NCBI RefSeq assembly: GCF_030268885.1
Contig: NZ_BSSA01000006.1
Coordinates: 62,001 to 126,000, forward strand
Length of the DNA: 64,000 nt
Origin: Kitasatospora phosalacinea
Lineage (GTDB): Bacteria > Actinomycetota > Actinomycetes > Streptomycetales > Streptomycetaceae
Direction of reading: 5' to 3'
In this document: in pieces, positions 35,602 to 44,103 of the stretch
Numbering within the stretch: position 1 is the stretch's first letter
Layout: every line of letters starts with the position of its first letter
Translations under genes and position numbers: made by a program
The notes under the pieces: model-generated
Seen by the model: only the letters and a program-made list of their open reading frames with translations
Database searches by the model: none
What the model was told of the DNA's origin: nothing

Positions 35602-38496
35602 GTGCGCTTCGGTTTGCTCGGAACTCTGACGGCCCACGACGGAACGGCAGACTGCCGGATCCGTGGCCCCAAGGCCCGTACCCTGCTGGCCGTCCTCCTG
35701 CTGAACGCCAACCGGCCCGTCTCGCTCGACCGCCTGACCGACGCGCTCTGGGGCGAGCACGCGCCCGCCACCGCCGAAGCCTCGCTGCGCAACCTGGTCG
35801 CCCGACTGCGCAGGTCACTCGCCGACGAGGACGGGAAGCGGCTGAGCGCCACCCCGTCGGGCTACCAACTGGCGGTGTCGGAACACGAGTTGGACACCCT
35901 GCAGTTCGAGTCGGCGATCCGCCGCGCCCGCGCCGCGCACGAGGCCGACGACCTGCCCGCGGTCCTGGCCGAGACCGCCGCCGCGCTCGGCCTCTGGCGC
36001 GGCGAACCCCTCGCCGACCTCCCGGAGGCGGCCGCGGACGGCGCCGTGCGCGAACAGTGGCGGGAGAGCCGCCTGCAGGCCCTGGAATGGCGCTTCGACG
36101 CCGAACTGCGCCAGGGCCGCCCGCACGCCCTGGTCCCCGAACTCACCCGCCTGGTCGGCGAACACCCGCTCCGGGAAGCCTTCCACGCCCAGCTGATGCG
36201 GGCCCTCCACCTGACCGGCGACCGCGCCCGCGCCCTGGCCGTCCACCAGCGCCTGCGGGCCGCCCTGGCCGAGGAGTTGGGCGTGGAGCCCGGGTCGGCC
36301 GTCCAGGAGGCGCACCGGCAGGTCCTCGCCGAACACCCCGCCGCCCCGGTCCCGGACCCCGCCGCTGCCACCGCCGACCGCCCGAGGCCTTCCCAACTGC
36401 CCGCCCCGGCAAGCCACTTCGTCGGCCGCCAGGAGCAGCTGGACGCACTGCGCCGCACCCTGCTCGTCGACTCGGACCGGCCCGCGGTCGCCGTGGTCAG
36501 CGGCATGGCGGGCATCGGCAAGTCCGCCCTGGCCGTGCGCTGCGCCGACGCGCTGCGCCCCGACTTCCCCGACGGGCAGCTGTTCCTGAACCTGCGCGGC
36601 GCCACCCCCGGCCTGACCCCGCTCAGCGCCCACGCCGCACTCACCGCCCTGCTGCACGGCCTCGGCACCCCTCCCGGGAAGGTCCCCGCCGACGCCGACA
36701 GCGCCGCCGCCCTGCTGCGCACCACCCTGACCGGCACCCGCACCCTGCTCGTCCTCGACGACGCCGCCGACGCCGCCCAGGTCCGCCCGCTGCTGCCCGC
36801 CGGCCCGGGGTGCGCCGTCCTGGTCACCAGCCGCTCCCCCATGCACACCCTGGACCGCACCCTGCACCTGCGGCTGGACCCCCTCTCCGAGCACGACAGC
36901 ATCGCCCTGGTCGAACGCACCGCGGGCCGCGCCACCGTCGACCGGTCCGTCGTCGCCATCGAACAGGCCGACCTGGCCCGCCTGGTCCGGCTCTGCGGCC
37001 GGCTGCCGCTCGCCCTGCGGATCGCCGGCGCCCGCCTGGCCACCCGCCGCACCCTGCCCGTCCGCGGCCTGGTCGGTCGGCTGGAGGAGCACGAGGACCG
37101 CCTCGACGAGCTCGAACTCGACGACCTGAGCATCCGCCAGTCGCTCGCCCTGACGTACGACTCGCTGCGCGCCTCCACCCGCCGCCCGGACCTGCGCGCC
37201 GCCGACGCCCTCGCCGCGATCGGCGCGATCGACCTGCCCGACTACTCCGCCCCGCTGCTCGCCGCCGTCCTGCGGATCACCCCCGCCCAGGCCGGCGCCG
37301 CCCTCGACCGGCTGGTCGAGGTCGCCCTCCTCGACGAGCCCCGCCCCGACCGGTACTCCCCGCACGACCTGGTCCGCGACTACGCCCGCGAACTCGTCCC
37401 CGACCCCGACGAACGCGTCCGGCACGTCCGGGCCGCGCTCGGCTGGTACCTGTCCCTCGCCTCCCGGGTGGCGCACGGCATCGCCCCCGGCTCCCAGCGG
37501 GTCCGGCAGCTGCCCCCGGTGGACGACGCCGACCGGCTGGACGGGGACGCCGCACTGGCCGCCGGCGACGCCGAGTTCGGCAACCTGTCGACCCTGGTCG
37601 AACGGGTCGCCGCCGCGCCGTGGGCCACCGCCGCCGAGGTCTCGCTGCCCGTCCGCACGATGGCCCCGTACCTGTGGCTGCGCCGACGCCCGGAGACCTT
37701 CCGGCTGAACGAACTCGTCCAGCACCTGGCCCTGCGCGACGGCGACCGGGAGGCGCTGTCGTACGCGCTCGCCGACATGGCGCACGTGCACTTCGTCACC
37801 GGCCGCAGCCTCGAAGGGATCGAACTGGTCGACCAGTGCCTCCCGCTGGTCGACGACCCGGAACGGCGCCGATCGCTCCTGGCCAACCGCGGCCTCCTGC
37901 TGTCCAACCTCGGCCGCACCGAGGAGGCGGTGACCTGCCTGGAGGAGGCGCTGGCCCTCGCCGTCCGGGCCGGCGACCTCCGCGGCGAGGCCACCACGCT
38001 CAGCGCGCTCGGCAACCTGGTGGAGGCGGAGGACCCGCACCGCGCCATCGCCCACCACCGGCGCAGCGTCGAGGCCGGACGGCTCAGCGGGTTCGGCGAC
38101 GCGGTCTGCGCCGGCCTGACGAACATCGGGTTCGCCCACCTGCGCCTGAACGACCCCGCCACGGCCCTGCACTACTTCGACCGGGCCACGGCGTCCCCCG
38201 AGTGGGTCGGGGCCTGGCACGTGGTGCTGGAGAACCGGCGCGGCCGGGCCGAGGCGCTCCGGCACCTCGGACGGCTGGAGGAGGCCCTCGACCTGGTCCA
38301 CGAACTGCTCCGGGACACCGCGGTCCTGGAGGACGCCTTCGCCACCGGCAGGATCGAGCACACCCACGGCCTGGTCCTGCGCGACCTCGGCCGCCACGCC
38401 GAGGCCCGCGCCGCCTGGCGCGCCGCCCTGGCCGGGCTCGGCCCCTCCGGCCACACGGCCGTGGCCGAACTGCGCGAACTGCTCGCCACGGGGTGA
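35602..38496 (+). CDS. AfsR/SARP-family transcriptional regulator (BTAD, NB-ARC, TPR)
   Basis: This 964-residue STAND-type regulator contains an N-terminal OmpR-like winged helix (RFGLLGTLTAHDGT...KARTLLAVLLLNANRPVSLDRLTDALWGEHAPATAEASLRNLVARLRRSL) and a bacterial transcriptional activation domain to about residue 245. An NB-ARC ATPase with Walker A G301-M-A-G-I-G-K-S308 and LLVLDDAADAAQVRPLLP as Walker B follows. C-terminal TPR-like repeats occupy about 690-960 (RRSLLANRGLLLSNLGRTEEAVTCLEEALALA). SARPs usually activate antibiotic clusters, but no biosynthetic cluster lies in the window, so a global AfsR-like role or a distant target is likely. GTG start with GGGAG 8 bp upstream. Confidence 0.93.
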   Translation: MRFGLLGTLTAHDGTADCRIRGPKARTLLAVLLLNANRPVSLDRLTDALWGEHAPATAEASLRNLVARLRRSLADEDGKRLSATPSGYQLAVSEHELDTLQFESAIRRARAAHEADDLPAVLAETAAALGLWRGEPLADLPEAAADGAVREQWRESRLQALEWRFDAELRQGRPHALVPELTRLVGEHPLREAFHAQLMRALHLTGDRARALAVHQRLRAALAEELGVEPGSAVQEAHRQVLAEHPAAPVPDPAAATADRPRPSQLPAPASHFVGRQEQLDALRRTLLVDSDRPAVAVVSGMAGIGKSALAVRCADALRPDFPDGQLFLNLRGATPGLTPLSAHAALTALLHGLGTPPGKVPADADSAAALLRTTLTGTRTLLVLDDAADAAQVRPLLPAGPGCAVLVTSRSPMHTLDRTLHLRLDPLSEHDSIALVERTAGRATVDRSVVAIEQADLARLVRLCGRLPLALRIAGARLATRRTLPVRGLVGRLEEHEDRLDELELDDLSIRQSLALTYDSLRASTRRPDLRAADALAAIGAIDLPDYSAPLLAAVLRITPAQAGAALDRLVEVALLDEPRPDRYSPHDLVRDYARELVPDPDERVRHVRAALGWYLSLASRVAHGIAPGSQRVRQLPPVDDADRLDGDAALAAGDAEFGNLSTLVERVAAAPWATAAEVSLPVRTMAPYLWLRRRPETFRLNELVQHLALRDGDREALSYALADMAHVHFVTGRSLEGIELVDQCLPLVDDPERRRSLLANRGLLLSNLGRTEEAVTCLEEALALAVRAGDLRGEATTLSALGNLVEAEDPHRAIAHHRRSVEAGRLSGFGDAVCAGLTNIGFAHLRLNDPATALHYFDRATASPEWVGAWHVVLENRRGRAEALRHLGRLEEALDLVHELLRDTAVLEDAFATGRIEHTHGLVLRDLGRHAEARAAWRAALAGLGPSGHTAVAELRELLATG

Positions 38497-38619
38497 GCGG
38501 TGGCTGCGGCAGCGCCGACCGCCCCACCGCCACCGCCACCTGACGGCCACCCGACCGCCGAGCGACGCTGGTTCACTTGTCCCGGCCCACGACGGGGCCA
38601 CGAGGAGACGGAGGCGGGC

Positions 38620-38841
38620 ATGGACGCGGTGGAACTCATGGACCGGCTGGCGGAGCGGGGCTGCAGCGTGGTCCTCAAGGCCGACGGCGAACGGCCGCCC
38701 GGCCGGCGCTGGATGGTGCTCGCCTCCGGCGGCACCCTGGGCGAGGACGGCTCCTTCCGCACCGACCGCCCCACCCCCGAGGAGTGCCTGAACGCCCTGC
38801 TCGAACACCTGGAGGGCCGGAACCTCTCCCCCTTCGTCTGA
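38620..38841 (+). CDS. Small hypothetical protein (73 aa)
   Basis: This 73-residue soluble protein (MDAVELMDRLAERGCSVVLKADGERPPGRRWMVLASGG...TPEECLNALLEHLEGRNLSPFV) has a good ribosome binding site (GGAGACGGAGG) before its ATG. Composition suggests a compact alpha/beta fold. No family is recognised. It is the last host gene before the left attachment site. Confidence 0.7.
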   Translation: MDAVELMDRLAERGCSVVLKADGERPPGRRWMVLASGGTLGEDGSFRTDRPTPEECLNALLEHLEGRNLSPFV

Positions 38842-38880
38842 CGACGACGCGCAGGACGCACGGACGGCCCGGACAACGAC

Positions 38881-38923
38881 CGAGGGCCAGGCTGCCGGGA
38901 GAACCCCGGCGACCTGGCCCTCG
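38881..38923 (-). terminator. Original tRNA-Thr terminator, separated from the tRNA by the island
   Basis: The 11-bp perfect repeat CGAGGGCCAGG (38881-38891) / CCTGGCCCTCG (38913-38923) has a further inner CCGGG/CCCGG pair. It lies 27 bp beyond the displaced tRNA 3' end (attL), where the terminator of the pre-insertion tRNA would be. It may also stop transcription from 38841. Confidence 0.65.
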
Positions 38924-38949
38924 TCGCACGTCTTGCGGCCTTGCTGGCG

Positions 38950-38992
38950 GAGCCCCCTGTCGGGTTCGAACCGACGACCCCCGCTTTACAAG
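38950..38992 (-). repeat. attL: 43-bp direct repeat of the tRNA-Thr 3' part
   Basis: This stretch is identical over 43 bp to 51928-51970, covering the anticodon-loop-to-3'-end part of tRNA-Thr(UGU). Here only this fragment is present, without the 5' half, so it is the displaced 3' end left by site-specific integration and not a functional tRNA. Confidence 0.92.
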
Positions 38993-39093
38993 GATTGGCG
39001 TGTGGGGCTGGCTTTGACCTGGGCCTTGCAACAGCGGCTCACAGGTCGCCACCATGCCGTGACCGCCCCCGAGTACCCGTCACGTACCGCGTG

Positions 39094-39113
39094 TTCTGGC
39101 ACGGCTATGGCAC
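39094..39113 (+). repeat. Left arm-type integrase site (TGGCAC-N5-TGGCAC)
   Basis: TTCTGGCAC followed by a second TGGCAC after 5 bp. The same 20-bp pattern recurs at 51823-51842 near the other end; the two copies differ only in the spacer. Such paired short repeats flanking a core are typical arm sites of tyrosine integrases. Confidence 0.65.
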
Positions 39114-39143
39114 GAGGCGCGCTCGGTTGAACACCAGGGCCGT

Positions 39144-39773
39144 CTAGGGGGTCTTCGCGTAGTCGGTGGTGTCCTTGACCCGCGCGTAGACATCTTCCCC
39201 TACCCAGTGACAATACAAAGAAGGTTTTCCGCTAATTGCCAAGCGGCGCGAGTGCTGCCCCTCTGCCGACCAAGCTGCCACCTCAGCTCGCGGCTTTCCT
39301 GATTTGCGCGTCAAGTCCGCAACGAATTCCAATGCCGGCTTCAGATCAGTATCCGTCGACATCATGATCCCAATATCATACTGACCTCTGGCCGCCATAA
39401 CGGCGAAATCCAGGGTCAGCTGAACATCAATACCCTTCTCTCGCGGACGCTCGCCATTCTGGTGATTAGGGTAGTTCTGAGGGTACTTGAGCGGGCGCGT
39501 AACCAAGTGCACGAGAGGGCTAAGTTCCCAGCCTGCATGCTGGCGGCGAGCAGCAGCGTAGGCCCCCGGCTGCTTCGTCGAATCCGGCAGGCCGCGATAT
39601 ATACGAACCTGCGTCAGCTCGCGCTGAAACGGACTATCCTGCGCGATATGTTGCGCAAGAGCCACGGGATCAAACTGGCCACATGACCATGACTCCCACG
39701 ACTGATGGAAGGTGCGACGCGCCCCCATATATGTGTTCTGGTAGTCGAAAAAAACAACCACCCGATCTGTCAC
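39144..39773 (-). CDS. NYN-domain (PIN-like) ribonuclease-family protein
   Basis: This 209-residue protein has the NYN pattern: RVVVFFDYQNTYMGA (first Asp), an internal EKGIDVQLTLDFAVMA (conserved Lys-Gly-x-Asp), and DIGIMMSTDTDLKPALEFV (the S-x-D-x-D metal site). All acidic residues expected for nuclease activity are present. NYN proteins act on RNA; LabA-like members are common. The GTG at 39773 is preceded by GGGAGG. It is A/T-richer than its surroundings and lies alone at the left end of the integrated element, so it is likely cargo, possibly a defence or toxin function (inference). Confidence 0.85.
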   Translation of the reverse strand: MTDRVVVFFDYQNTYMGARRTFHQSWESWSCGQFDPVALAQHIAQDSPFQRELTQVRIYRGLPDSTKQPGAYAAARRQHAGWELSPLVHLVTRPLKYPQNYPNHQNGERPREKGIDVQLTLDFAVMAARGQYDIGIMMSTDTDLKPALEFVADLTRKSGKPRAEVAAWSAEGQHSRRLAISGKPSLYCHWVGEDVYARVKDTTDYAKTP

Positions 39774-40149
39774 TGCCCCTCCCAAGCGGGGTGATCAACC
39801 CCGAAAAAGATAATCCCCGCCAGTGCGGGACGAACCCGGACGGCGGGGAGGAGTGACTTCACTGTAGCCACCAACGAACAGGTCATGCACAGCGATGCAG
39901 TGTGATCCATGTCACATTCACCCGATCGGGCTACGCCATCGAGCTGCCTTGCAACAGCCTGACCTGCCCAAATAATGTGCGGCCTGCCGGCTAGAGCACA
40001 GTCGACTCAGCCATGTGACCTGCACCCCACCAGGCAAGCTTCGAGCTCAGCGGCCTAACGTGCTGTCTTTGCGGGATGACAGACCCTGGAAAGTTCGAGC
40101 CAATCCTCCAGACAACGGATCACCATTGGCATGGCGCAGACCAAGCGGG

Positions 40150-40297
40150 GCGGTTCCCTCCTCGATCGGGCAGCTTCGCCGCACCCGGGTTCTCCAGGGG
40201 CCGCCAAGGCTCACGTCCGTGACGCTTGCGCTTGGCCTTGGCGGCCCCTGGAGGTTCCGGGTACGCCCTTGGGTGTCCGGTCGAGGAGGGGGCCGTC
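40150..40297. repeat. Long imperfect inverted repeat with an 18-bp perfect inner stem (possible replication or transfer site)
   Basis: An 18-bp perfect stem (40192-40209 with 40236-40253) is extended on both sides by imperfect pairing, closing with CCCTCCTCGA near 40155 and TCGAGGAGGG near 40280. It dominates the 766-bp gene-free stretch 39774-40539 of the element. Structures like this serve as single-strand origins or cis-acting transfer loci in Streptomyces plasmids. No gene is visible in the remainder of the gap. Confidence 0.6.
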
Positions 40298-40539
40298 CCG
40301 CGCCCCACACCGATCACCACGACGAAGGTGCGCCTTCGCTCCCGCCGGCTTCCCCCTCCGAGGAGGGCCGGGGTTTGGGGCAGAGCCCCATAGGCTTCAC
40401 AGCGTGATCGCTACAGCCGCGCCCGGCGGGAGCCGGGCCGGAGCGGGGCGAAGACAGGAGCGTCGGCCCGGCGGTGAGCCGGGGCGCGCGGCGAGCGGTA
40501 GCGAGCCGCCTTGAACCCGTAGAGAAGGTTTTTACTCAC

Positions 40540-41781
40540 TCACGCCCGGGCGTCAGCTCGCTCCGCGAGATCACGAAGCTCCGGCGTCGCCGATCGGCCT
40601 GCGACCAACAGCAGTTCGCGAATCGTGGCTCGTGCGGTGACGTGGGTGTGGATCAGGTCCGGTGACAGCTCCTCTGCCTGGAGCAAGGCGTTCAGGGCTT
40701 CACCGAGTTGCCGACGCTGCGTGTAGGCCCGGCCGAGGTCGAGAAGGAGCCGTGCCTGCCGCTCGGCCGAGAGCCCTGACGCGTCGATCCGCGTGCCGAC
40801 GTCGAGCGCTTCGCCCGCGTCACCGAGGTCGACCGCGATCGAGACGGTCTGGATCTCGACGTTGGTTGGGCCGAACTCCAGATTGAAGTCGTTGCGGTCC
40901 TGGCCCAGCCTGCGGGCGATCTTCCTTGCGCGGTCGAGTTCTTGGCGGGCCCGCGGCCGGTCGCCGGAGCGCGCGTTGGACAGTGCCAGCACCAGATGCA
41001 GCGAGCCCGTGACCGACAGGGCTTCGGGACTCGGGTCGCCCTCCCGGAGGTGCTGCTCCAGCGCGTGAAGCGCGGTCGTCGCCGAGTGGTCCGCCTGGTC
41101 GTAGTGCTTCAACCGCACGAATGCCTGCGCGAGCCGGAAGACGCCAGCGAACACCTCCAAGGGCTGACCGGACTCTTCGGCGGCACGGATCGAACGGTCC
41201 GCGGCGATCCAGGCGGCATCGCCCTCGTCCTGGCGCACGAAGGCCGCGGACAACGCCTGGTAGGTCCGGCTGAGCTGGCCCCACAACTGGGGACGCTGAT
41301 TGGTGGGCGCCGTCCGGGCAGCACGCTCGATCCTCGGCAGCAGCGAACCGAGAGCCTTGCTCAACTCGGCGAACTGGTTGCTGTGGGTCATCTCCCACAC
41401 CCGGTCGACCGCGGCTTGCAGCTCTGCGACGGTCACAGGCGCCTCGGTGGGGTGCGCCGCCAGCAGCACCTCGGGCACAGGGTGACCCGAGATCAGCAGG
41501 CGGGCCTGGTCCAGGTCGTTCGACTCCTCCGTCGGCGGAACGGACACAGCGGCGACAGGCGCCGGCGCGTCCGGCCGGAGGACTTGGAGCGACACACCCA
41601 GGCCGTCAGCGAGCATGCGGAGGACGTCGAGCCGGTTCACCGGCTGAATGCCGCGCTCGACCTGCGAGAGCCAACTCGCCGTCCTGCCGATCTCGGCAGC
41701 GAGCTGCTTCTGCGTCAACCCGCGGGCCTCGCGCAGCTCGGCCACCCGCACCCCGAAGGCGCGTCGCTCCTCGGGCGTCAT
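40540..41781 (-). CDS. XRE-family regulator with TPR-like C-terminal domain
   Basis: This 413-residue protein has an N-terminal HTH of the Cro/cI type (RRAFGVRVAELREARGLTQKQLAAEIGRTASWLSQVERGIQPVNRLDVLRMLADGLGVSLQVL, residues about 5-70). A long helical C-terminal part with TPR-like repeats follows (RPQLWGQLSRTYQALSAAFVRQDEGDAAWIAADRSIRAAEESGQP...RLLLDLGRAYTQRRQLGEALNALLQAEEL). It probably represses the transfer operon and responds to a signal through the TPR part. Its ATG overlaps the stop of the upstream monooxygenase-like gene (ATGA), so the two are coupled. Confidence 0.9.
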   Translation of the reverse strand: MTPEERRAFGVRVAELREARGLTQKQLAAEIGRTASWLSQVERGIQPVNRLDVLRMLADGLGVSLQVLRPDAPAPVAAVSVPPTEESNDLDQARLLISGHPVPEVLLAAHPTEAPVTVAELQAAVDRVWEMTHSNQFAELSKALGSLLPRIERAARTAPTNQRPQLWGQLSRTYQALSAAFVRQDEGDAAWIAADRSIRAAEESGQPLEVFAGVFRLAQAFVRLKHYDQADHSATTALHALEQHLREGDPSPEALSVTGSLHLVLALSNARSGDRPRARQELDRARKIARRLGQDRNDFNLEFGPTNVEIQTVSIAVDLGDAGEALDVGTRIDASGLSAERQARLLLDLGRAYTQRRQLGEALNALLQAEELSPDLIHTHVTARATIRELLLVAGRSATPELRDLAERADARA

Positions 41782-42098
41782 GCCGCCACCGGCCCCTTCC
41801 CTGCCGTGGCGGACAGGAACGTCACGTCTACGCCGGACAGGTACTGCTCGCGCTGGGCGAGGAAGTGCTTGGTGTGGGGCTGCTGCTCGTGCTGGTCGAA
41901 GGCGTCGCGGTCCGCGTAAAGCTCGTAGAACACGCGGACGTTCGGCTCATCCGGAACCGTGTGGACGACGTAGGCGAGCGTCCCGGGCTCCAGAGCCTTG
42001 ATGCCCGCGAGCGTCTGCTCGACCAGGTCGTCGAAGGCCGCCGCGGCTTCGTTGTCACGAAGCTCGAAGCGGACCACCAGACCGAATCCGTTGATCAT
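41778..42098 (-). CDS. Antibiotic biosynthesis monooxygenase (ABM)-like small protein
   Basis: This 106-residue protein with a dimeric alpha/beta-barrel fold matches the ABM/quinol monooxygenase-like family: GFGLVVRFELRDNEAAAAFDDLVEQTLAGIKALEPGTLAYVVHTVPDEPNVRVFYELYADRDAFDQHEQQPHTKHFL, with the His-containing HxxxxHTKHF end typical of the group. The ATG at 42098 follows GGGGAGA. It is translationally coupled to the XRE-TPR regulator, so it may supply or remove a ligand for it (inference). Confidence 0.85.
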   Translation of the reverse strand: MINGFGLVVRFELRDNEAAAAFDDLVEQTLAGIKALEPGTLAYVVHTVPDEPNVRVFYELYADRDAFDQHEQQPHTKHFLAQREQYLSGVDVTFLSATAGKGPVAA

Positions 42099-42145
42099 GC
42101 TCTCCCCTTCATCTGCAGGTACTTCCCAGCTCACGGTCAGCCTTG

Positions 42146-42230
42146 TGCCGCGCAGCACAAGGCTCGCAGAAGTTCTGCTGCACAGCTACTCGCAGAACTT
42201 CTTGACTCGCAGAAAAACTGCGCCTACCTT
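42146..42230 (+). promoter_or_regulatory. Transfer-operon promoter with three CTCGCAGAA operators and an inverted repeat
   Basis: TTGACT (42202-42207) and TACCTT (42225-42230), 17 bp apart, form a good rightward promoter. CTCGCAGAA occurs at 42163-42171, 42189-42197 and 42206-42214, the last overlapping the -35. CCTTGTGC-N4-GCACAAGG lies just before them. This is the gap between the leftward regulator operon and the rightward transfer operon, so these are the probable sites of the XRE-TPR protein. Confidence 0.72.
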
Positions 42231-42287
42231 CATAGAGAAGCTGCTACTCGACGCACGGGCGTCGGAGCTGACTCAAGGAGTAGGCCC

Positions 42288-42635
42288 ATGGCCACCTTCA
42301 AGATCGACCTCTCGACCGCGTTCGTGTTCGTGGTCATCCCGCCGTCGCCCAAGCTGGTGAGCAAGCAGACCGGCGAGGTGGCGGTCGACCGGGAGACCGG
42401 TGCGCGGCTGCTGACGGTGGGACTGACCATCGCTGACGAGGGCGAGGCGAACCTCTACACCGTGACCGTGCCGGAGACCGGCGTCTCCGACGGTCTGGCG
42501 GTCGGCATGCCGGTGGCGGTGACCGGACTCAAGGCCCGCGACTGGGAGAACGAGTTCAACGGCCAGAAGCGGCACGGGATCTCGTTCCGCGCGATGGCGA
42601 TCACGTCCCTCGCTCCGGCTCCCGCGAAGGCGTGA
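42288..42635 (+). CDS. SCO3933-like regulatory/accessory protein
   Basis: This 115-residue protein resembles the SCO3933 family found at the start of transfer operons in integrated Streptomyces elements: FKIDLSTAFVFVVIPPSPKLVSKQTGEVAVDRETGARLLTVGLTIADEGEANLYTVTVPETGVSDGLAVGMPVAVTGLKARDWENEFNGQKRHGISFRAMAI. It looks like an OB-type fold, so nucleic-acid binding is possible. The ATG is at 42288 with AAGGAG upstream. Its stop overlaps the start of the translocase gene (GTGA). Confidence 0.78.
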   Translation: MATFKIDLSTAFVFVVIPPSPKLVSKQTGEVAVDRETGARLLTVGLTIADEGEANLYTVTVPETGVSDGLAVGMPVAVTGLKARDWENEFNGQKRHGISFRAMAITSLAPAPAKA

Positions 42636-44020
42636 GCGCCGTGTCCGAGCTGCTGACGCTGGCCGAGGTGGGTGGCCCGCTGGCCGCTGTCACCGGCGGT
42701 GCGGCGTACGCACGGGTCAAGGCTCCGGCCCTCTACTGGTCGGCGATCGGTCTGCCGATCACCGCGGTCCGGTTCTCGGCCACCTACGGCAGCACGATGG
42801 ACGCCTGCGGCCTGACGGTCGAGCCGTCCCGGCTCCGGGTGCTGATCACCCGGGCGACCACCCGGCGGGAGATCCGCCCCGTTCCGCCGAGGATCCAGCG
42901 GGTTCAGCCGACGTCAACGGGCCTGCGGGTCCGCCTGCGGCTGGCCCCCGGGCAGGAACCGGCGGACGTGGTGGCTTCGGCGGAGCGTCTGCGGCACGCC
43001 TGGGGCGTCCACGCCGTGCACGTCTCGGTGGTGAAGCCCGGCGTGGTCGAACTGCGGATGACCGGTTTCGACGTGCTCCGCAAGGTGCGGATGCCGCGTC
43101 GCCTGCCGTCCGGTGAGCTGCTGGTCCCGGTGGCCCTGCGGGAGGACGGGACGGCCTTCGTCCGGAACTACCGCGCGGTGCCGCACTGCCTGACCCTGGG
43201 TGCGACGCTGACCGGCAAGTCGGTGTACCAGCGCAACCTGATCACCGAGCTCGCCCGGCTGAACGTGGCGCTCGTCGGGATCGACTGCAAGTTCGGTGTC
43301 GAGCTGGCTCCGTTCGCGCCCCGCCTGTCGGCTCTGGCCACGGACCACGGGCAGGCCGGTGCCCTGCTGGACAAGCTCGTTGCCGAGATGGAGGCGCGGT
43401 ACGACCTGATCCGCAGCCATCAGGGGATTCCCGGTTCGGTGGCGGACGAGGAGATCACGTCGGACATCTGGGGTCTGCCCGCGCAGCTCCGGCCCGTCCC
43501 GCTGGTGCTCGTCGTGGACGAGATCGCCGAACTGTTCTTCGTCGCCACCCGCAAGGACGAGGAACGGCGGGATCACTCGGTCACCCAGTTGATCCGGCTC
43601 GCCCAACTCGGCCGTGCGGCCGGGGTGTTCTTGGAAGCCTGCGGGCAGCGTTTCGGGTCCGAGCTGGGCAAGGGCGCCACCATGCTGCGGGCTCAGCTCA
43701 CCGGCCGCGTGGTGCACCGGGTCAATGACAAGGCCACGGCCGACATGGGACTCGGCGACGTCTCGCCCGAGGCCGCGCTCGCCGCTACGCAGATCGCTCC
43801 TGAGATGCCCGGTGTCGCGGTGGCCGGTGACTCCTCCGGCGGCTGGTCCCGCATCCGCACCCCGTACCTGTCCCTCGGGGACGCCGCCCGGGTCTGCCGG
43901 AAGACCGCCCACCTCACGCCCGACCTGCCCGCCCTGGCCGCGTTCCGCCCCTACGTCCCGCCGGTGAACATCCCGGCTGACGGCCCGTCGCTGGTCAAGC
44001 CCCGCCCCGTCACGGACTGA
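42632..44020 (+). CDS. FtsK/SpoIIIE-type conjugative DNA translocase (TraB/TraSA-like)
   Basis: This 462-residue protein is the single motor that moves double-stranded DNA between mycelial cells in Streptomyces conjugation. The Walker A motif is GATLTGKS (residues 190-197; GATGSGKS in many relatives) and Walker B is LVLVVDE (291-297). RTAGVFLEACGQRFGSELGKGATMLRAQLTGRVVHRVND and AATQIAPEMPGVAV follow, as in FtsK C-terminal regions. An N-terminal hydrophobic stretch (LTLAEVGGPLAAVTGGAAYARVKAPALYWSAIGLPITAVRFSA) probably anchors it. GTG start overlaps the previous stop by 4 bp. Confidence 0.93.
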   Translation: MSAVSELLTLAEVGGPLAAVTGGAAYARVKAPALYWSAIGLPITAVRFSATYGSTMDACGLTVEPSRLRVLITRATTRREIRPVPPRIQRVQPTSTGLRVRLRLAPGQEPADVVASAERLRHAWGVHAVHVSVVKPGVVELRMTGFDVLRKVRMPRRLPSGELLVPVALREDGTAFVRNYRAVPHCLTLGATLTGKSVYQRNLITELARLNVALVGIDCKFGVELAPFAPRLSALATDHGQAGALLDKLVAEMEARYDLIRSHQGIPGSVADEEITSDIWGLPAQLRPVPLVLVVDEIAELFFVATRKDEERRDHSVTQLIRLAQLGRAAGVFLEACGQRFGSELGKGATMLRAQLTGRVVHRVNDKATADMGLGDVSPEAALAATQIAPEMPGVAVAGDSSGGWSRIRTPYLSLGDAARVCRKTAHLTPDLPALAAFRPYVPPVNIPADGPSLVKPRPVTD

Positions 44021-44103
44021 CCTCCACAGCCACGGTCGGCGCGACCGCATCCGCGCCACGTCCCTACCCCGCCATGCCCGAATCCCGGAAGGAGGACCTG
44101 CCG

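Noticed and set aside
35434..35760. Minus-strand frame overlapping the AfsR-like start
   Set aside because: It is the antisense of the conserved DNA-binding domain of the regulator and has no own motif or ribosome site.
26392..38496. A terpene biosynthetic gene cluster around the polyprenyl synthase and SARP regulator
   Set aside because: No terpene cyclase, P450 or methyltransferase is present and the SARP gene is 5.6 kb past the shell gene with unrelated genes between.
38950..39025. Second tRNA-Thr gene
   Set aside because: Only the 43-bp 3' part is present; the 5' half and acceptor pairing are missing. It is the displaced attL copy.
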